From an uncultured Ruminococcus sp. (GTDB taxonomy: Bacteria > Bacillota > Clostridia > Oscillospirales > Acutalibacteraceae): DNA of 12,816 bases. Location: contig CACYDB010000135.1 in the NCBI GenBank assembly GCA_902773035.1, positions 1 to 12,816 of the forward strand, given 5' to 3'. Made by a program: the position numbers and the translations under genes. The notes beneath the pieces were generated by a model. The model saw nothing but the letters and a program-made list of their open reading frames with translations. It made no database searches and was not told where the DNA came from. Positions 5,529-12,816 of the stretch are shown here, piece by piece (the stretch's first letter is position 1; every line of letters starts with the position of its first letter).

Positions 5529-6011
5529 ATGGAAAAATTACTCGAATTATTAAGCTCAAACAGTTCATTTACTACCAAGGAGCTCGCGCTTATGCTTGAT
5601 GAGCCCGAGGACTATATATCCGCTCAGATCAAGGAATATGAGAATAACGGCATTATCAAGGGTTATCAGGCGCTTGTAAACTGGGAGAAGATCCCCGACG
5701 CTATGGTTACGGCGATTATTGAGCTTAAGGTCACTCCCAAGAGAGAGACGGGCTTTGACGAGATCGCGAAGGAGATTATGTCCTTTGACGAGGTCAGCTC
5801 ACTATATCTTATGGCGGGCGCGTTTGATTTCAGCGTGTTTGTCAACGGAAAGACTATGCAGGAGGTAGCCTCCTTCGTAGCGCGTAAGCTCAGCTGTATT
5901 GACGGCGTAAAGGCTACAGCCACTCATTTTATGCTTAAAGCGTATAAAATAGGCGGCGTCAGTCTGGATGATGATAATAACGCCTCTGACGAGAGGAGTA
6001 TGGTTTTGTGA
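5529..6011 (+). CDS. Lrp/AsnC family transcriptional regulator (AlaR-like)
   Basis: A 160-residue DNA-binding protein of the feast/famine class. Residues 1-50 form the winged helix-turn-helix (FTTKELALMLDEPEDYISAQIKEYENNGIIKGY), and residues 58-140 the RAM domain that binds amino acids and makes oligomers (MVTAIIELKVTPKRETGFDEIA, then MAGAFDFSVFV with the family G-x-x-D at 97-100). A short acidic tail follows. The ATG at 5529 sits behind a perfect AGGAGG. The gene overlaps the downstream aminotransferase by 4 bases. In Bacillus subtilis the Lrp-type regulator AlaR (YugG) is similarly fused in an operon to the alanine transaminase gene alaT, so a local regulator of the neighbouring enzyme responding to an amino acid is the simplest reading; that is an inference. 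Confidence 0.88.
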   Translation: MEKLLELLSSNSSFTTKELALMLDEPEDYISAQIKEYENNGIIKGYQALVNWEKIPDAMVTAIIELKVTPKRETGFDEIAKEIMSFDEVSSLYLMAGAFDFSVFVNGKTMQEVASFVARKLSCIDGVKATATHFMLKAYKIGGVSLDDDNNASDERSMVL

Positions 6012-7195
6012 TTGATTACGATAATTACATAAATGAGACGATAAAGCAGGTCAAGCCCTCAGGTATCAGAAAGTTCTTTGATATCGCGGTGGAGATGGAC
6101 AATGTAATCTCCCTGTCGATCGGCGAGCCTGACTTTCAGACCCCTTGGCATATTCGCGAGGCGGGCATACGCTCGCTTGAAAAGGGCAAGACCTGGTACT
6201 CACCGAACAAGGGCTTTATCGCTCTCAGAGAAGAAATAAGCAATTACTATAAACGCCGCTTCAACGTGTTCTACAATGCGGAGAATCAGATAATTGTAAC
6301 TGTCGGCGGCAGCGAGGGAATCGACCTCGCGCTCAGAACGCTTGTGGAAAAGGGTGACGAGGTGCTGATCCCTCAGCCCGCGTTTGTATGCTACGACCCT
6401 CTTACATATATGGCGGGCGGAAAGCCTGTCTTTATCGAGACAAAGGCTGAGAACAACTTCCGTCTTACTAAAGAGGAGCTTGAAAACGCGATTACGGACA
6501 AGACTAAGCTGCTTGTACTTCCGTTCCCGAACAATCCTACAGGCGCGATTATGGAGCGTAAGGACTTGGAGGAAATCGCCGAGGTTATCATAAAGCACGA
6601 CCTGCTTGTGCTCTCCGACGAGATTTACGGCGAGCTCACTTACGGTAAAAATCGTCACGTTTCAATAGCGGAGATCGACGGAATGAAGGAGCGCACCGTA
6701 ATAGTCAGCGGCTTTTCAAAGGCTTACGCTATGACAGGCTGGCGACTCGGCTACCTTCTCGGACCCGAGCCTATTATAGAGCAGATCTTAAAGCTGCATC
6801 AGTACGGCATTATGTCCTCGCCGACCACGGCTCAGTACGCGGCGATCGAGGCTCTGCGTAACGGTGACGACGACGTAGCGATTATGCGCAAGGATTATGA
6901 TTTAAGACGCAGGCTTATTGTAGGCGGACTCAATGAAATCGGACTTACCTGCTTTGAGCCTTTGGGAGCGTTCTATACCTTCCCGTGTATCAAGTCAACG
7001 GGACTTTCGAGCGACGAGTTCGCGACAAGGCTTGTTAAGGAAAAACGCGTCGCCGTTGTACCGGGTACAGCGTTCGGCGACTGCGGCGAGGGTTTTGTAA
7101 GAATCTCATACGCTCAGTCGCTCAAGAATATAAAGACGGCTATTAAGCGTATTGCCGAGTTTGTTGAAGAGGTTAAAAATGAAAGTAAGGGTTAA
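6008..7195 (+). CDS. Pyridoxal-phosphate aminotransferase, class I (AlaT/AspC-like)
   Basis: A 395-residue fold-type I aminotransferase of the 1-beta kind, acting in the cytoplasm on an amino acid and a 2-oxo acid. Visible landmarks are SIGEPDFQTP (37-46), VGGSEGIDLAL (99-109), FPNNPTG (173-179), SDEIYGE (203-209, with D204 contacting the cofactor ring), SGFSKAYAMTGWRLGY (K238 forms the Schiff base), and RISYAQS (R365 binds the substrate carboxylate). The start is the GTG at 6008, which overlaps the TGA of the Lrp-type gene; AGAGGAG stands nine bases upstream inside that gene, and no better ATG exists. This is a translationally coupled pair. The Lrp partner and the resemblance to alaR-alaT suggest alanine or another small amino acid as substrate, but aspartate or aromatic substrates cannot be excluded. 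Its 3' end overlaps ispE by 17 bases. Confidence 0.88.
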   Translation: MIDYDNYINETIKQVKPSGIRKFFDIAVEMDNVISLSIGEPDFQTPWHIREAGIRSLEKGKTWYSPNKGFIALREEISNYYKRRFNVFYNAENQIIVTVGGSEGIDLALRTLVEKGDEVLIPQPAFVCYDPLTYMAGGKPVFIETKAENNFRLTKEELENAITDKTKLLVLPFPNNPTGAIMERKDLEEIAEVIIKHDLLVLSDEIYGELTYGKNRHVSIAEIDGMKERTVIVSGFSKAYAMTGWRLGYLLGPEPIIEQILKLHQYGIMSSPTTAQYAAIEALRNGDDDVAIMRKDYDLRRRLIVGGLNEIGLTCFEPLGAFYTFPCIKSTGLSSDEFATRLVKEKRVAVVPGTAFGDCGEGFVRISYAQSLKNIKTAIKRIAEFVEEVKNESKG

Positions 7196-8051
7196 GGCTC
7201 CGGCTAAAATCAATCTCTCTCTTGATGTTTTAAGACGCAGACCCGACGGCTATCACGACGTTAGTATGGTTATGCAGACGGTCAGTCTATATGACTATGT
7301 TGACGTTGAGCAGACCGAAACGGGAAAAATTGAGATTTTCTGCGACTACCCGGGCGTGCCCTGCGATGAGAAAAACATCGCGTACAAGGCGGCTGAGAGC
7401 TTTTTTAAGTACACTAAGCTCGAAAACTGCGGTATAAAAATCACGATTGACAAGAAAATTCCGACTCAGGCTGGGCTCGCGGGAGGCTCGGCTGACGGAG
7501 CGGCTGTAATAGTCGCTCTCAATAAGCTTTTCTCCGCGAGATTAAAGGAGGACGAGCTGTGCGAAATCGGCGCTCAGATCGGCGCTGACGTACCGTTCTG
7601 TATAATCGGCGGCACACGCCTCGCGAGCGGTACGGGTACCGACCTTAAAAAGCTTATCTCAATGCCTAAGTGTCAGATCGTTATATGCAAGCCCGATTTC
7701 AGCGTTTCAACAGCTGAGGCTTACTCGCGTATAGACAGCTCAAACCTCAGTCATCCGCCGTTTACGGATGAGATGGTCAAGGCAATTTACGCTAGGGATA
7801 TCCGTATGGTCGCCTGCTCAATGCTCAATGACTTTGAGCTCGCGCTTAACCTCGACGGAATCAATGACGTCAAGAAGCTTATGCTGAAATGCAAAGCCCT
7901 CGGCGCGTGTATGAGCGGCTCGGGATCAGCCGTTTTCGCGGTATTTACAAACGAGAAAAAGCTTGCTAAATGCGCGGAAGCCCTCAGAGAAAAGTATAAC
8001 TTTGTCTTTGAGTGCGAGCCTGTTAAGGAAGGCGCCTGCGTTATTGATTAA
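7179..8051 (+). CDS. ispE: 4-diphosphocytidyl-2-C-methyl-D-erythritol kinase (IspE)
   Basis: Phosphorylates the 2-hydroxyl of CDP-methylerythritol using ATP, the fourth step of the MEP route to isoprenoids. The 290-residue protein is of normal length for the GHMP kinase family. It shows the N-terminal VKAPAKINLSLDV (K10 in the active site), RRPDGYHDV (20-28), the glycine-rich ATP loop PTQAGLAGGSADGAA (95-109), IGADVPFCIIGGTRLASGTGT (D137 as the catalytic aspartate), and GACMSGSGSAVFAVF near the C terminus. The start is the ATG at 7179, preceded by AGAGG; in-frame starts further upstream lie well inside the aminotransferase gene. The 17-base overlap with that gene points to coupled translation. 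A hairpin lies between its stop and spoIIR. The position of ispE close to spoIIR is common in Clostridia. Confidence 0.95.
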   Translation: MKVRVKAPAKINLSLDVLRRRPDGYHDVSMVMQTVSLYDYVDVEQTETGKIEIFCDYPGVPCDEKNIAYKAAESFFKYTKLENCGIKITIDKKIPTQAGLAGGSADGAAVIVALNKLFSARLKEDELCEIGAQIGADVPFCIIGGTRLASGTGTDLKKLISMPKCQIVICKPDFSVSTAEAYSRIDSSNLSHPPFTDEMVKAIYARDIRMVACSMLNDFELALNLDGINDVKKLMLKCKALGACMSGSGSAVFAVFTNEKKLAKCAEALREKYNFVFECEPVKEGACVID

Positions 8052-8054
8052 AAA

Positions 8055-8085
8055 TTGATTAAAAATTTCAAAACCTGCCTATAAT
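8055..8085 (+). promoter_or_regulatory. Possible sigma-A promoter for spoIIR
   Basis: TTGATT (8055-8060) and a perfect TATAAT (8080-8085) are separated by 19 bases, longer than optimal. The predicted start near 8092 lies in the loop of the inverted repeat 8072-8109. SpoIIR in Bacillus is made from a sigma-F promoter; I found no clear sigma-F pair here. Confidence 0.4.
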
Positions 8086-8115
8086 TGTAGTATCAGTTAA
8101 AGGCAGGTTGTTTTT
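8072..8115 (+). terminator. Hairpin after ispE; terminator or ribosome-site blocking structure
   Basis: AACCTGCCT (8072-8080) and AGGCAGGTT (8101-8109) form a perfect 9-bp stem around a 20-base loop, followed by GTTTTT and then the spoIIR ATG at 8116. The right arm contains AGGCAGG, the only ribosome-site-like sequence for spoIIR, eight bases before the ATG. In transcripts coming from ispE the stem would terminate or hide that site. In transcripts starting inside the loop it could not form. Confidence 0.55.
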
Positions 8116-8724
8116 ATGCGTAAATTATTTGATTTCAAAAGAATTATTCAGGCGTTTATTTTAGCTTCGGTCATAGCTGTGGTTTTCTCTATGATACCGT
8201 TTTCGGCTCAGTGCGGAAATATCTCGGGTGAGGTGTTCAGGCTTCATATTCTCGCGGATAACGATACTCAGGAGGCTCAGAGCCTGAAATTGAAGGTCAG
8301 GGACAGCGTGCTCGCCTGTTCGGAAAGAATATGTAAAAGCTCGCATAGCGTCAATGAGGCTGAGCGCTTAACGTCGCAAAATCTGCAAATGATCGCCGAT
8401 ACGGCACAGCGGACAGTTTATAAAGAGGGCTTTGACTATCCCGTTAAGGCTGAGATAAAGAAGATGTATTTTAATACGCGCCGCTACGGAAGGGTGACGA
8501 TGCCGTCGGGTTATTACAACGCTCTGCGTATTACGCTGGGCGAGGGCAAGGGTCGCAACTGGTGGTGCGTGATGTATCCGTCGTTGTGCGTAGGGGCAAG
8601 CACAAATTACTCTGAGTTAAAGGATAAAACGGGCGAGAATGAGTACGAGCTTATGACTGAGGGCGTCGAATACCGCTTTAAGCTGCTGGAGTATTTCAAT
8701 AATTTTTGCTCATTATTCTCTTAG
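8116..8724 (+). CDS. spoIIR: Stage II sporulation protein R
   Basis: SpoIIR is made in the forespore, exported to the intermembrane space, and triggers the protease SpoIIGA in the mother cell to activate pro-sigma-E. The 202-residue product begins with a basic stretch and one hydrophobic segment (10-31), a signal peptide or anchor. The mature part has the family core: EVFRLHILADNDTQEAQSLKLKVRDSVL (39-66), then YFNTRRYGRVTMPSGYYNALRITLGEGKGRNWWCVMYPSLC, where GEGKGRNWWCV (142-152) is the most conserved block of the family. The family usually runs to 200-250 residues, so this is complete. The ribosome site AGGCAGG is weak and lies in a hairpin arm. Its presence marks the organism as belonging to a spore-forming lineage. 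It has no obvious terminator and ends 58 bases before addB. Confidence 0.93.
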   Translation: MRKLFDFKRIIQAFILASVIAVVFSMIPFSAQCGNISGEVFRLHILADNDTQEAQSLKLKVRDSVLACSERICKSSHSVNEAERLTSQNLQMIADTAQRTVYKEGFDYPVKAEIKKMYFNTRRYGRVTMPSGYYNALRITLGEGKGRNWWCVMYPSLCVGASTNYSELKDKTGENEYELMTEGVEYRFKLLEYFNNFCSLFS

Positions 8725-8747
8725 TCCTTTTTTTAGGACATTAAATG

Positions 8748-8756
8748 TGTTATACT
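8748..8756 (+). promoter_or_regulatory. Possible extended -10 promoter for addB
   Basis: TGTTATACT is a good extended -10 element. The expected -35 position (8728-8733) is only a T run, so the call depends on the -10 alone. A start near 8763 would give a leader of about 20 bases holding GGAGGTGA at 8771-8778. Confidence 0.35.
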
Positions 8757-8782
8757 GTAAAACAGATAACGGAGGTGACGGT

Positions 8783-11700
8783 ATGTTCACTTTTATTCTC
8801 GGAAAAAGCGGCAGCGGAAAAACTTATGAAGCCGTTGAAATATTAACAAAGCTGCGCCGTCAGGGAAATAAAAAGCTCCTTATGCTTGTGCCTGACCAGA
8901 GCTCGTTTGAAACGGAAAAGACCTTTCTCCACAGGCTCGGACCGTCGGATTGCAGAGACGTACTCGTTTTCGGCTTTAACAGGCTGTGCGAATATGTCTT
9001 TGATAAGACGGGCAATATCCCTCAGAACGTAATTGACGACGGTGTGCGTAAAATTCTGATGAACAAGGCGATTGACGAGGTAGGCGATAAGCTCGGCATT
9101 TTCTCGGGCAAGGCTAAGAGAAATTCCGTTCTCAGCCTTATGGTCCATTCGCTCAAGGAGTGCAAAAAGGACGGTATAACCGCTCAGATGCTCCTTGACG
9201 TAAGCGACAGGGTGGACAGCGAGATCCTGAAAAACAAGCTGTATGAGACCTCTCTTGTACTCGAAGCCTACGACGCCTTACTGCAAAACACCTACGTAGA
9301 CCCGCTTGAAAACCTCAATCGCCTGCGTGATATTCTCAACGCGGAAAATCTCTTTGAGGGTTATACGATCGTTGTGGATTCATTCTCGGGCTTTACATAT
9401 CAGCAGCTCGAGATCATCGAGATCCTGATTAAGCGGGCTGATAGCTTTTATGTTACGCTTAATCTCGATATTGAGCAGAAGGGTTTCGACATTTTTGAGA
9501 CTACCTCGCGTACCTACAGACAGCTTAAACGCATCGCTGATCTGAACGGTATTGAAAGAGGGAAGAACGTTATTCTCGCTGAAAACAGGCGTACCTCGCG
9601 AAATGATATTTCCTTTTTAGAAAAATACGTTCTCAGGATAAACAATGAGATTTTTCCCGAAAAAGCCGATAATATATCGACCTTTACAGCTTCAAATATC
9701 TATACCGAAATAAACTTCGTCGCCCGTAAAATCAAGAGCCTCATTTGTGACGAGGGCTATTCCTACGGCGATATTGCCGTTATTACACGCGATCTGACTA
9801 AATATGACGGTGTGCTTGATACTGTTTTTGATAAATTTGAAATACCATATTTTATGGACTCGCCGCGCGACATATTCACAACTCCTGTGGTGAGATTTAT
9901 TTCCTCGGCAATTGACGCGGTAAACCTCGGCTTTGACCGTGAGTCTGCGCTCTCAATGCTCAAAACAGGGCTTACCGATTTAAGCGATACGGAGATCGCC
10001 GCGCTTGAAAACTATCTTTACATATGGAATCTTGACCGTTCATCGCTCAAAAAGCCTTTTACGCACAATCCCTCGGGCTTTGAAAAGCTGACGGAAGATG
10101 ATGAAAAAGAGCTCGAAAGGCTTGAAGCAATCAGAAAGCGCGTCCTTGATCCCCTTGTTGAGTTCGCCGACAGCGTTAAGGATAAGAACGGTCTTGAAAT
10201 ATCCGAGGCGCTCTACAGGCTCATTCAGGCGTACTCAATTGAAGAAGCGATTGACAAGGCGTACGACGAGCTTGAAAACAGCGGGCTTATCTATGAGGCT
10301 GAGGAGCTCGCGCGGACGTATAACAGCGTGACAGAGGCGCTCGATAAGCTGATCTCTGTCGTCGGAAATGAAAAGCTCACTCTTAAAAAGTACAAGGAAT
10401 ACCTTGATTACTTACTCGCGGAAATAAAGCTCAGCGATATTCCGCGCTATCAGGATCAGGTTGACGTCGCGTCCGCCGACCGCGCAAGACTGCAGAATGA
10501 AAAGGTTGTATTTATAATCGGCGCAATTGACGGCGAGTTTCCGTCGGTGCCTAAGACCGCGGGAGCGTTTTCCGAAAATGAACGTAAAATTCTGATAGAG
10601 AATAATATTCCTCTCACAGACAGCCTTGAACAGCTCGCCTCGCATGAAAAATATCTTGCTTACTGCGCTTTGACCTCAGCCTCGGAAAAGGTCTTTGTAT
10701 CCTGCTATCTTTCCGACTACTCGGGCGGAGCTTATGAGCCCTCGGAGATTTTCGGAGAGGTTCAGCGGCTTTTCCCGAAGCGCGACCATTCGAGCTCTGC
10801 GGTAATTAACGAGGCAGATGAGCTGTATAATAAACGTCAGGCGTTTGAGTATCTTGCCGCTCATTACTTTACCGAAAGCCCCAAGCTTAGCACCTTGCGT
10901 AATTATTTTGAAAACGATACACACTATAAGCCGCTTCTTGAAAAGCTCGACAAGGCTGTGGATAAGCGTCCCTTTGCAATAACCGACAGCGCCCTCAGCG
11001 AGAAGCTTTTCAAAAAGCATATGAAGATTTCAGCTTCACAGCTTGAAACATATAATCTCTGCGCCTTCCGCTATTTCTGCAATTACGGACTCAGGGCTAA
11101 GGAGAGGCGTAAGGCGGAGATCGATCCGCTTCAATTCGGCAATATCGTTCACTATTTCCTTGAGAAGTTCCTCAAAATGAACGATAAGCAGGCTCTCAAT
11201 AACCTCTCCGACGGAGATATCAGAACCTCTATCAATTCGATCCTGCTCGATTACGCCAATGAAAACTTCGGCGGACTGGAAGACAAGAGCGCTTCATTCC
11301 TCGCGCTGTATGAGCGGCTGAAGGATAATATTTTCGCTCTGATCAGACAAATCATACGTCAGCTCGGATACAGCGACTTTATTCCCTGCGATTTTGAGCT
11401 TCATATCGGCGGTGAGATCCCCGCGTACAAGCTTGATCTGAACGACGGAGGATCGGTTTCCGTCACGGGTTATATTGACCGCGTTGACATTCTGAGAAAG
11501 GAAGATGAAGCCTTGATCAGAATTGTTGACTACAAAACAGGGAACAAGGAGTTTAAGCTTTACGAGATCCTCTACGGCATCAATTTGCAGATGCTTCTCT
11601 ATCTTCGCGCTGTTCAGCGTGGAGGAGAGGATTATTACAAGAGCAAAATCATTCCCACAGGCGTGTTGTATATGCCTTCGACCGCGTCCGATATTGACGG

Positions 11701-12109
11701 AGACGAGAATAATACTGAGGAAAAGATCAATAAAAAGCTCGACAGTTCATTCAGAATGAACGGACTTGTCCTCGGCGACGAGGAAGTTTTGAACCATATG
11801 GACAGGGCGGGAAAATTTATCAAATTCGGCAAGAGCCTCGAGGACGGCAAGTATTCCGAGTCTGTAGCCTCGGGCGAGCAATTTGCTATGATTTTTAAGC
11901 ATATCGACAGGGTCATATCCGAAATGGCTGAGAGCCTCGGCTCAGGCAGGGTAGAGGCTAAGCCCGTTAAGGGCGCTGTTGACGGATGTAAATACTGTCC
12001 GTATGACAGCGTGTGCCTGCGTACCTATGAGGACGATTACAGCTTCCGCAGGAAAGTTGACGCCAAGGAAGTTTATACAACTCTGGAGAAAGAAGGTGAG
12101 GGCATATGA
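8783..12109 (+). CDS. addB: ATP-dependent helicase/nuclease subunit B (AddB)
   Basis: AddB is one half of the AddAB helicase-nuclease that resects double-strand breaks and stops at Chi to load RecA. The 1108-residue protein is close to the usual length (about 1150). It begins MFTFILGKSGSGKT, the P-loop (K13). The middle is the inactivated helicase fold that reads Chi in known AddB. The C-terminal third is a RecB-type nuclease: FGNIVHYFLE (H790), VTGYIDRVD (D899), RIVDYKTG (D916 and K918). The iron-sulphur cluster that staples this domain is complete: one cysteine before it (C760 in YNLCAFRYF) and three after (C1069, C1072, C1078 in GCKYCPYDSVC). The start is the ATG at 8783, five bases behind GGAGGTGA; an in-frame ATG at 8747 would overlap the promoter element. 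Its TGA overlaps the ATG of addA by 4 bases, as expected for subunits made in equal amount. Confidence 0.96.
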   Translation: MFTFILGKSGSGKTYEAVEILTKLRRQGNKKLLMLVPDQSSFETEKTFLHRLGPSDCRDVLVFGFNRLCEYVFDKTGNIPQNVIDDGVRKILMNKAIDEVGDKLGIFSGKAKRNSVLSLMVHSLKECKKDGITAQMLLDVSDRVDSEILKNKLYETSLVLEAYDALLQNTYVDPLENLNRLRDILNAENLFEGYTIVVDSFSGFTYQQLEIIEILIKRADSFYVTLNLDIEQKGFDIFETTSRTYRQLKRIADLNGIERGKNVILAENRRTSRNDISFLEKYVLRINNEIFPEKADNISTFTASNIYTEINFVARKIKSLICDEGYSYGDIAVITRDLTKYDGVLDTVFDKFEIPYFMDSPRDIFTTPVVRFISSAIDAVNLGFDRESALSMLKTGLTDLSDTEIAALENYLYIWNLDRSSLKKPFTHNPSGFEKLTEDDEKELERLEAIRKRVLDPLVEFADSVKDKNGLEISEALYRLIQAYSIEEAIDKAYDELENSGLIYEAEELARTYNSVTEALDKLISVVGNEKLTLKKYKEYLDYLLAEIKLSDIPRYQDQVDVASADRARLQNEKVVFIIGAIDGEFPSVPKTAGAFSENERKILIENNIPLTDSLEQLASHEKYLAYCALTSASEKVFVSCYLSDYSGGAYEPSEIFGEVQRLFPKRDHSSSAVINEADELYNKRQAFEYLAAHYFTESPKLSTLRNYFENDTHYKPLLEKLDKAVDKRPFAITDSALSEKLFKKHMKISASQLETYNLCAFRYFCNYGLRAKERRKAEIDPLQFGNIVHYFLEKFLKMNDKQALNNLSDGDIRTSINSILLDYANENFGGLEDKSASFLALYERLKDNIFALIRQIIRQLGYSDFIPCDFELHIGGEIPAYKLDLNDGGSVSVTGYIDRVDILRKEDEALIRIVDYKTGNKEFKLYEILYGINLQMLLYLRAVQRGGEDYYKSKIIPTGVLYMPSTASDIDGDENNTEEKINKKLDSSFRMNGLVLGDEEVLNHMDRAGKFIKFGKSLEDGKYSESVASGEQFAMIFKHIDRVISEMAESLGSGRVEAKPVKGAVDGCKYCPYDSVCLRTYEDDYSFRRKVDAKEVYTTLEKEGEGI

Positions 12110-12816
12110 GCGACGTAAAATGGACTCGAGCTCAGCGTAACGCTATCGAAGCTCGCGACGGCAGCGTGCTTGTATCAGCCGCGGCGGGCTCGGGAAAGAC
12201 CGCTGTACTGGTTGAGCGTATAATCGAGGCAGTCTGCGATAAGGATAATCCTGTTTCTCTCGACAGGATGCTTATTGTCACCTTTACGCGAGCCGCAAGC
12301 GCTGAAATGCGCGCGAGAATCGAAAAGGCTCTCACCGATAAGCTCTCATCCGATCCGTTCAACAAGCATTTACAGAATCAGCGCAGACTCCTTTACAGCG
12401 CTATGATTTCCACAATCGACAGCTTCTGCGTAGACTTTGTAAGGCGTTACTTCTTTGAGCTTGATATTCAAAGCGATTTCCGTATCGCCGACGACGGCGA
12501 GCTTGATATACTTACAAATAAGGCTCTTGATACAACTCTCGAGTTTTTCTATAAGCAGGGCGATAAAGCTTTTCTTGACCTTGTAGGCTCCGTTTGCAAT
12601 TATAAAAATGATGAAAACCTCAGAAAGCATATCAAAAAAGCGTATTATTTTCTGACTTCGATTCCTTTCCCTGAGAAATGGTACGATATGACTCTGAACT
12701 ATTATGACGCGGAAAAGACTGCCTTTGAGGACACGCCGTACTATAGTTTTATCACTGATTACATAAAGGATTCGCTCGGCTACTGCGCGGATATCAATAT
12801 GACGGCGCTCAGATAT
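12106..12816 (+). CDS. addA: ATP-dependent helicase/nuclease subunit A (AddA), N-terminal part (3' end outside window)
   Basis: AddA is the active superfamily 1 helicase of AddAB and also carries a nuclease domain at its C terminus, which is not in the window. The first 237 codons are open to the window edge. The Q motif WTRAQRNAI (6-14), Walker A SAAAGSGKT (24-32, K31), motif Ia IVTFTRAASAEMRARI (57-72), and STIDSFC (102-108) followed by FELDIQSDFRIADDGEL are all present. Many AddA proteins have histidine at position 105 (STIHSFC); the aspartate here is a common variant in Ruminococcus relatives as far as I recall. The ATG at 12106 overlaps the addB stop (ATGA) with AAGGTGAGG just upstream inside addB. 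Confidence 0.95.
   Translation, partial: MSDVKWTRAQRNAIEARDGSVLVSAAAGSGKTAVLVERIIEAVCDKDNPVSLDRMLIVTFTRAASAEMRARIEKALTDKLSSDPFNKHLQNQRRLLYSAMISTIDSFCVDFVRRYFFELDIQSDFRIADDGELDILTNKALDTTLEFFYKQGDKAFLDLVGSVCNYKNDENLRKHIKKAYYFLTSIPFPEKWYDMTLNYYDAEKTAFEDTPYYSFITDYIKDSLGYCADINMTALRY

Noticed and set aside
8055..8115. A sigma-F or sigma-G promoter for spoIIR
   Set aside because: I looked for GYATA-type -35 with GGnnAnAnTT or related -10 elements and found no pair with suitable spacing.
8725..8745. GTCC/GGAC with a T-run loop after spoIIR as a terminator
   Set aside because: The stem is 4 bp and the T run is in the loop rather than after the stem.
1..12816. Mobile elements, phage genes, CRISPR arrays, tRNA or rRNA genes, toxin-antitoxin or defence systems
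   Set aside because: No transposase or integrase motifs, repeat-spacer arrays, tRNA-like cloverleaf or rRNA core sequence were seen. AddAB is housekeeping recombination rather than a dedicated defence island.

Overview
The window reads as a stretch of chromosome from a low-to-medium GC, spore-forming Firmicute of the class Clostridia, most likely a Ruminococcus-like member of the Oscillospiraceae. The clues are a BspA-type leucine-rich-repeat surface protein, a stage II sporulation protein R, the Firmicutes-type AddAB recombination nuclease, strong AGGAGG-type ribosome sites, and AT-rich intergenic promoters with near-consensus sigma-A hexamers. The family assignment is an inference. No mobile element, phage gene, CRISPR array, tRNA or rRNA was seen.

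Layout. (1) 2-670 (+) is the C-terminal part of a leucine-rich-repeat protein cut by the window edge. A 14-bp perfect hairpin separates it from the convergent minus-strand block. (2) The minus-strand block, 2240 down to 753, holds a DUF1292 protein, then a structured non-coding RNA that I interpret as 6S RNA, then a GpsA-like glycerol-3-phosphate dehydrogenase. (3) A 513-base AT-rich intergenic region holds a minus-strand promoter for the DUF1292 gene, a plus-strand promoter followed about 55 bases later by a terminator (a short RNA or attenuated leader), and a second plus-strand promoter. (4) 2754-4912 (+) is a two-gene surface-glycan unit: a polyprenyl-phosphate sugar-1-phosphate transferase and an O-antigen ligase/polymerase-type membrane protein, closed by a strong terminator. 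(5) 5030-8051 (+) is a tight operon: a LURP-one/tubby-like protein, an Lrp/AsnC regulator, a class I aminotransferase and the isoprenoid kinase IspE, with overlapping or nearly touching genes. (6) spoIIR follows at 8116, then addB and the beginning of addA, which runs off the right end.

How the genes fit together. The Lrp regulator and aminotransferase overlap by 4 bases, an arrangement like the alaR-alaT pair of Bacillus, and IspE is translationally linked to the aminotransferase. AddB and AddA form the two subunits of one double-strand-break repair nuclease and are also coupled by a 4-base overlap. Most of the window is housekeeping and sporulation biology. I do not see a new multi-gene system. 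The observations most worth checking are the 6S RNA candidate, the short terminated transcript ahead of the glycan genes, and a repeated design in which a promoter lies inside or across a terminator-like hairpin, so that read-through transcripts fold the hairpin and newly started ones cannot.
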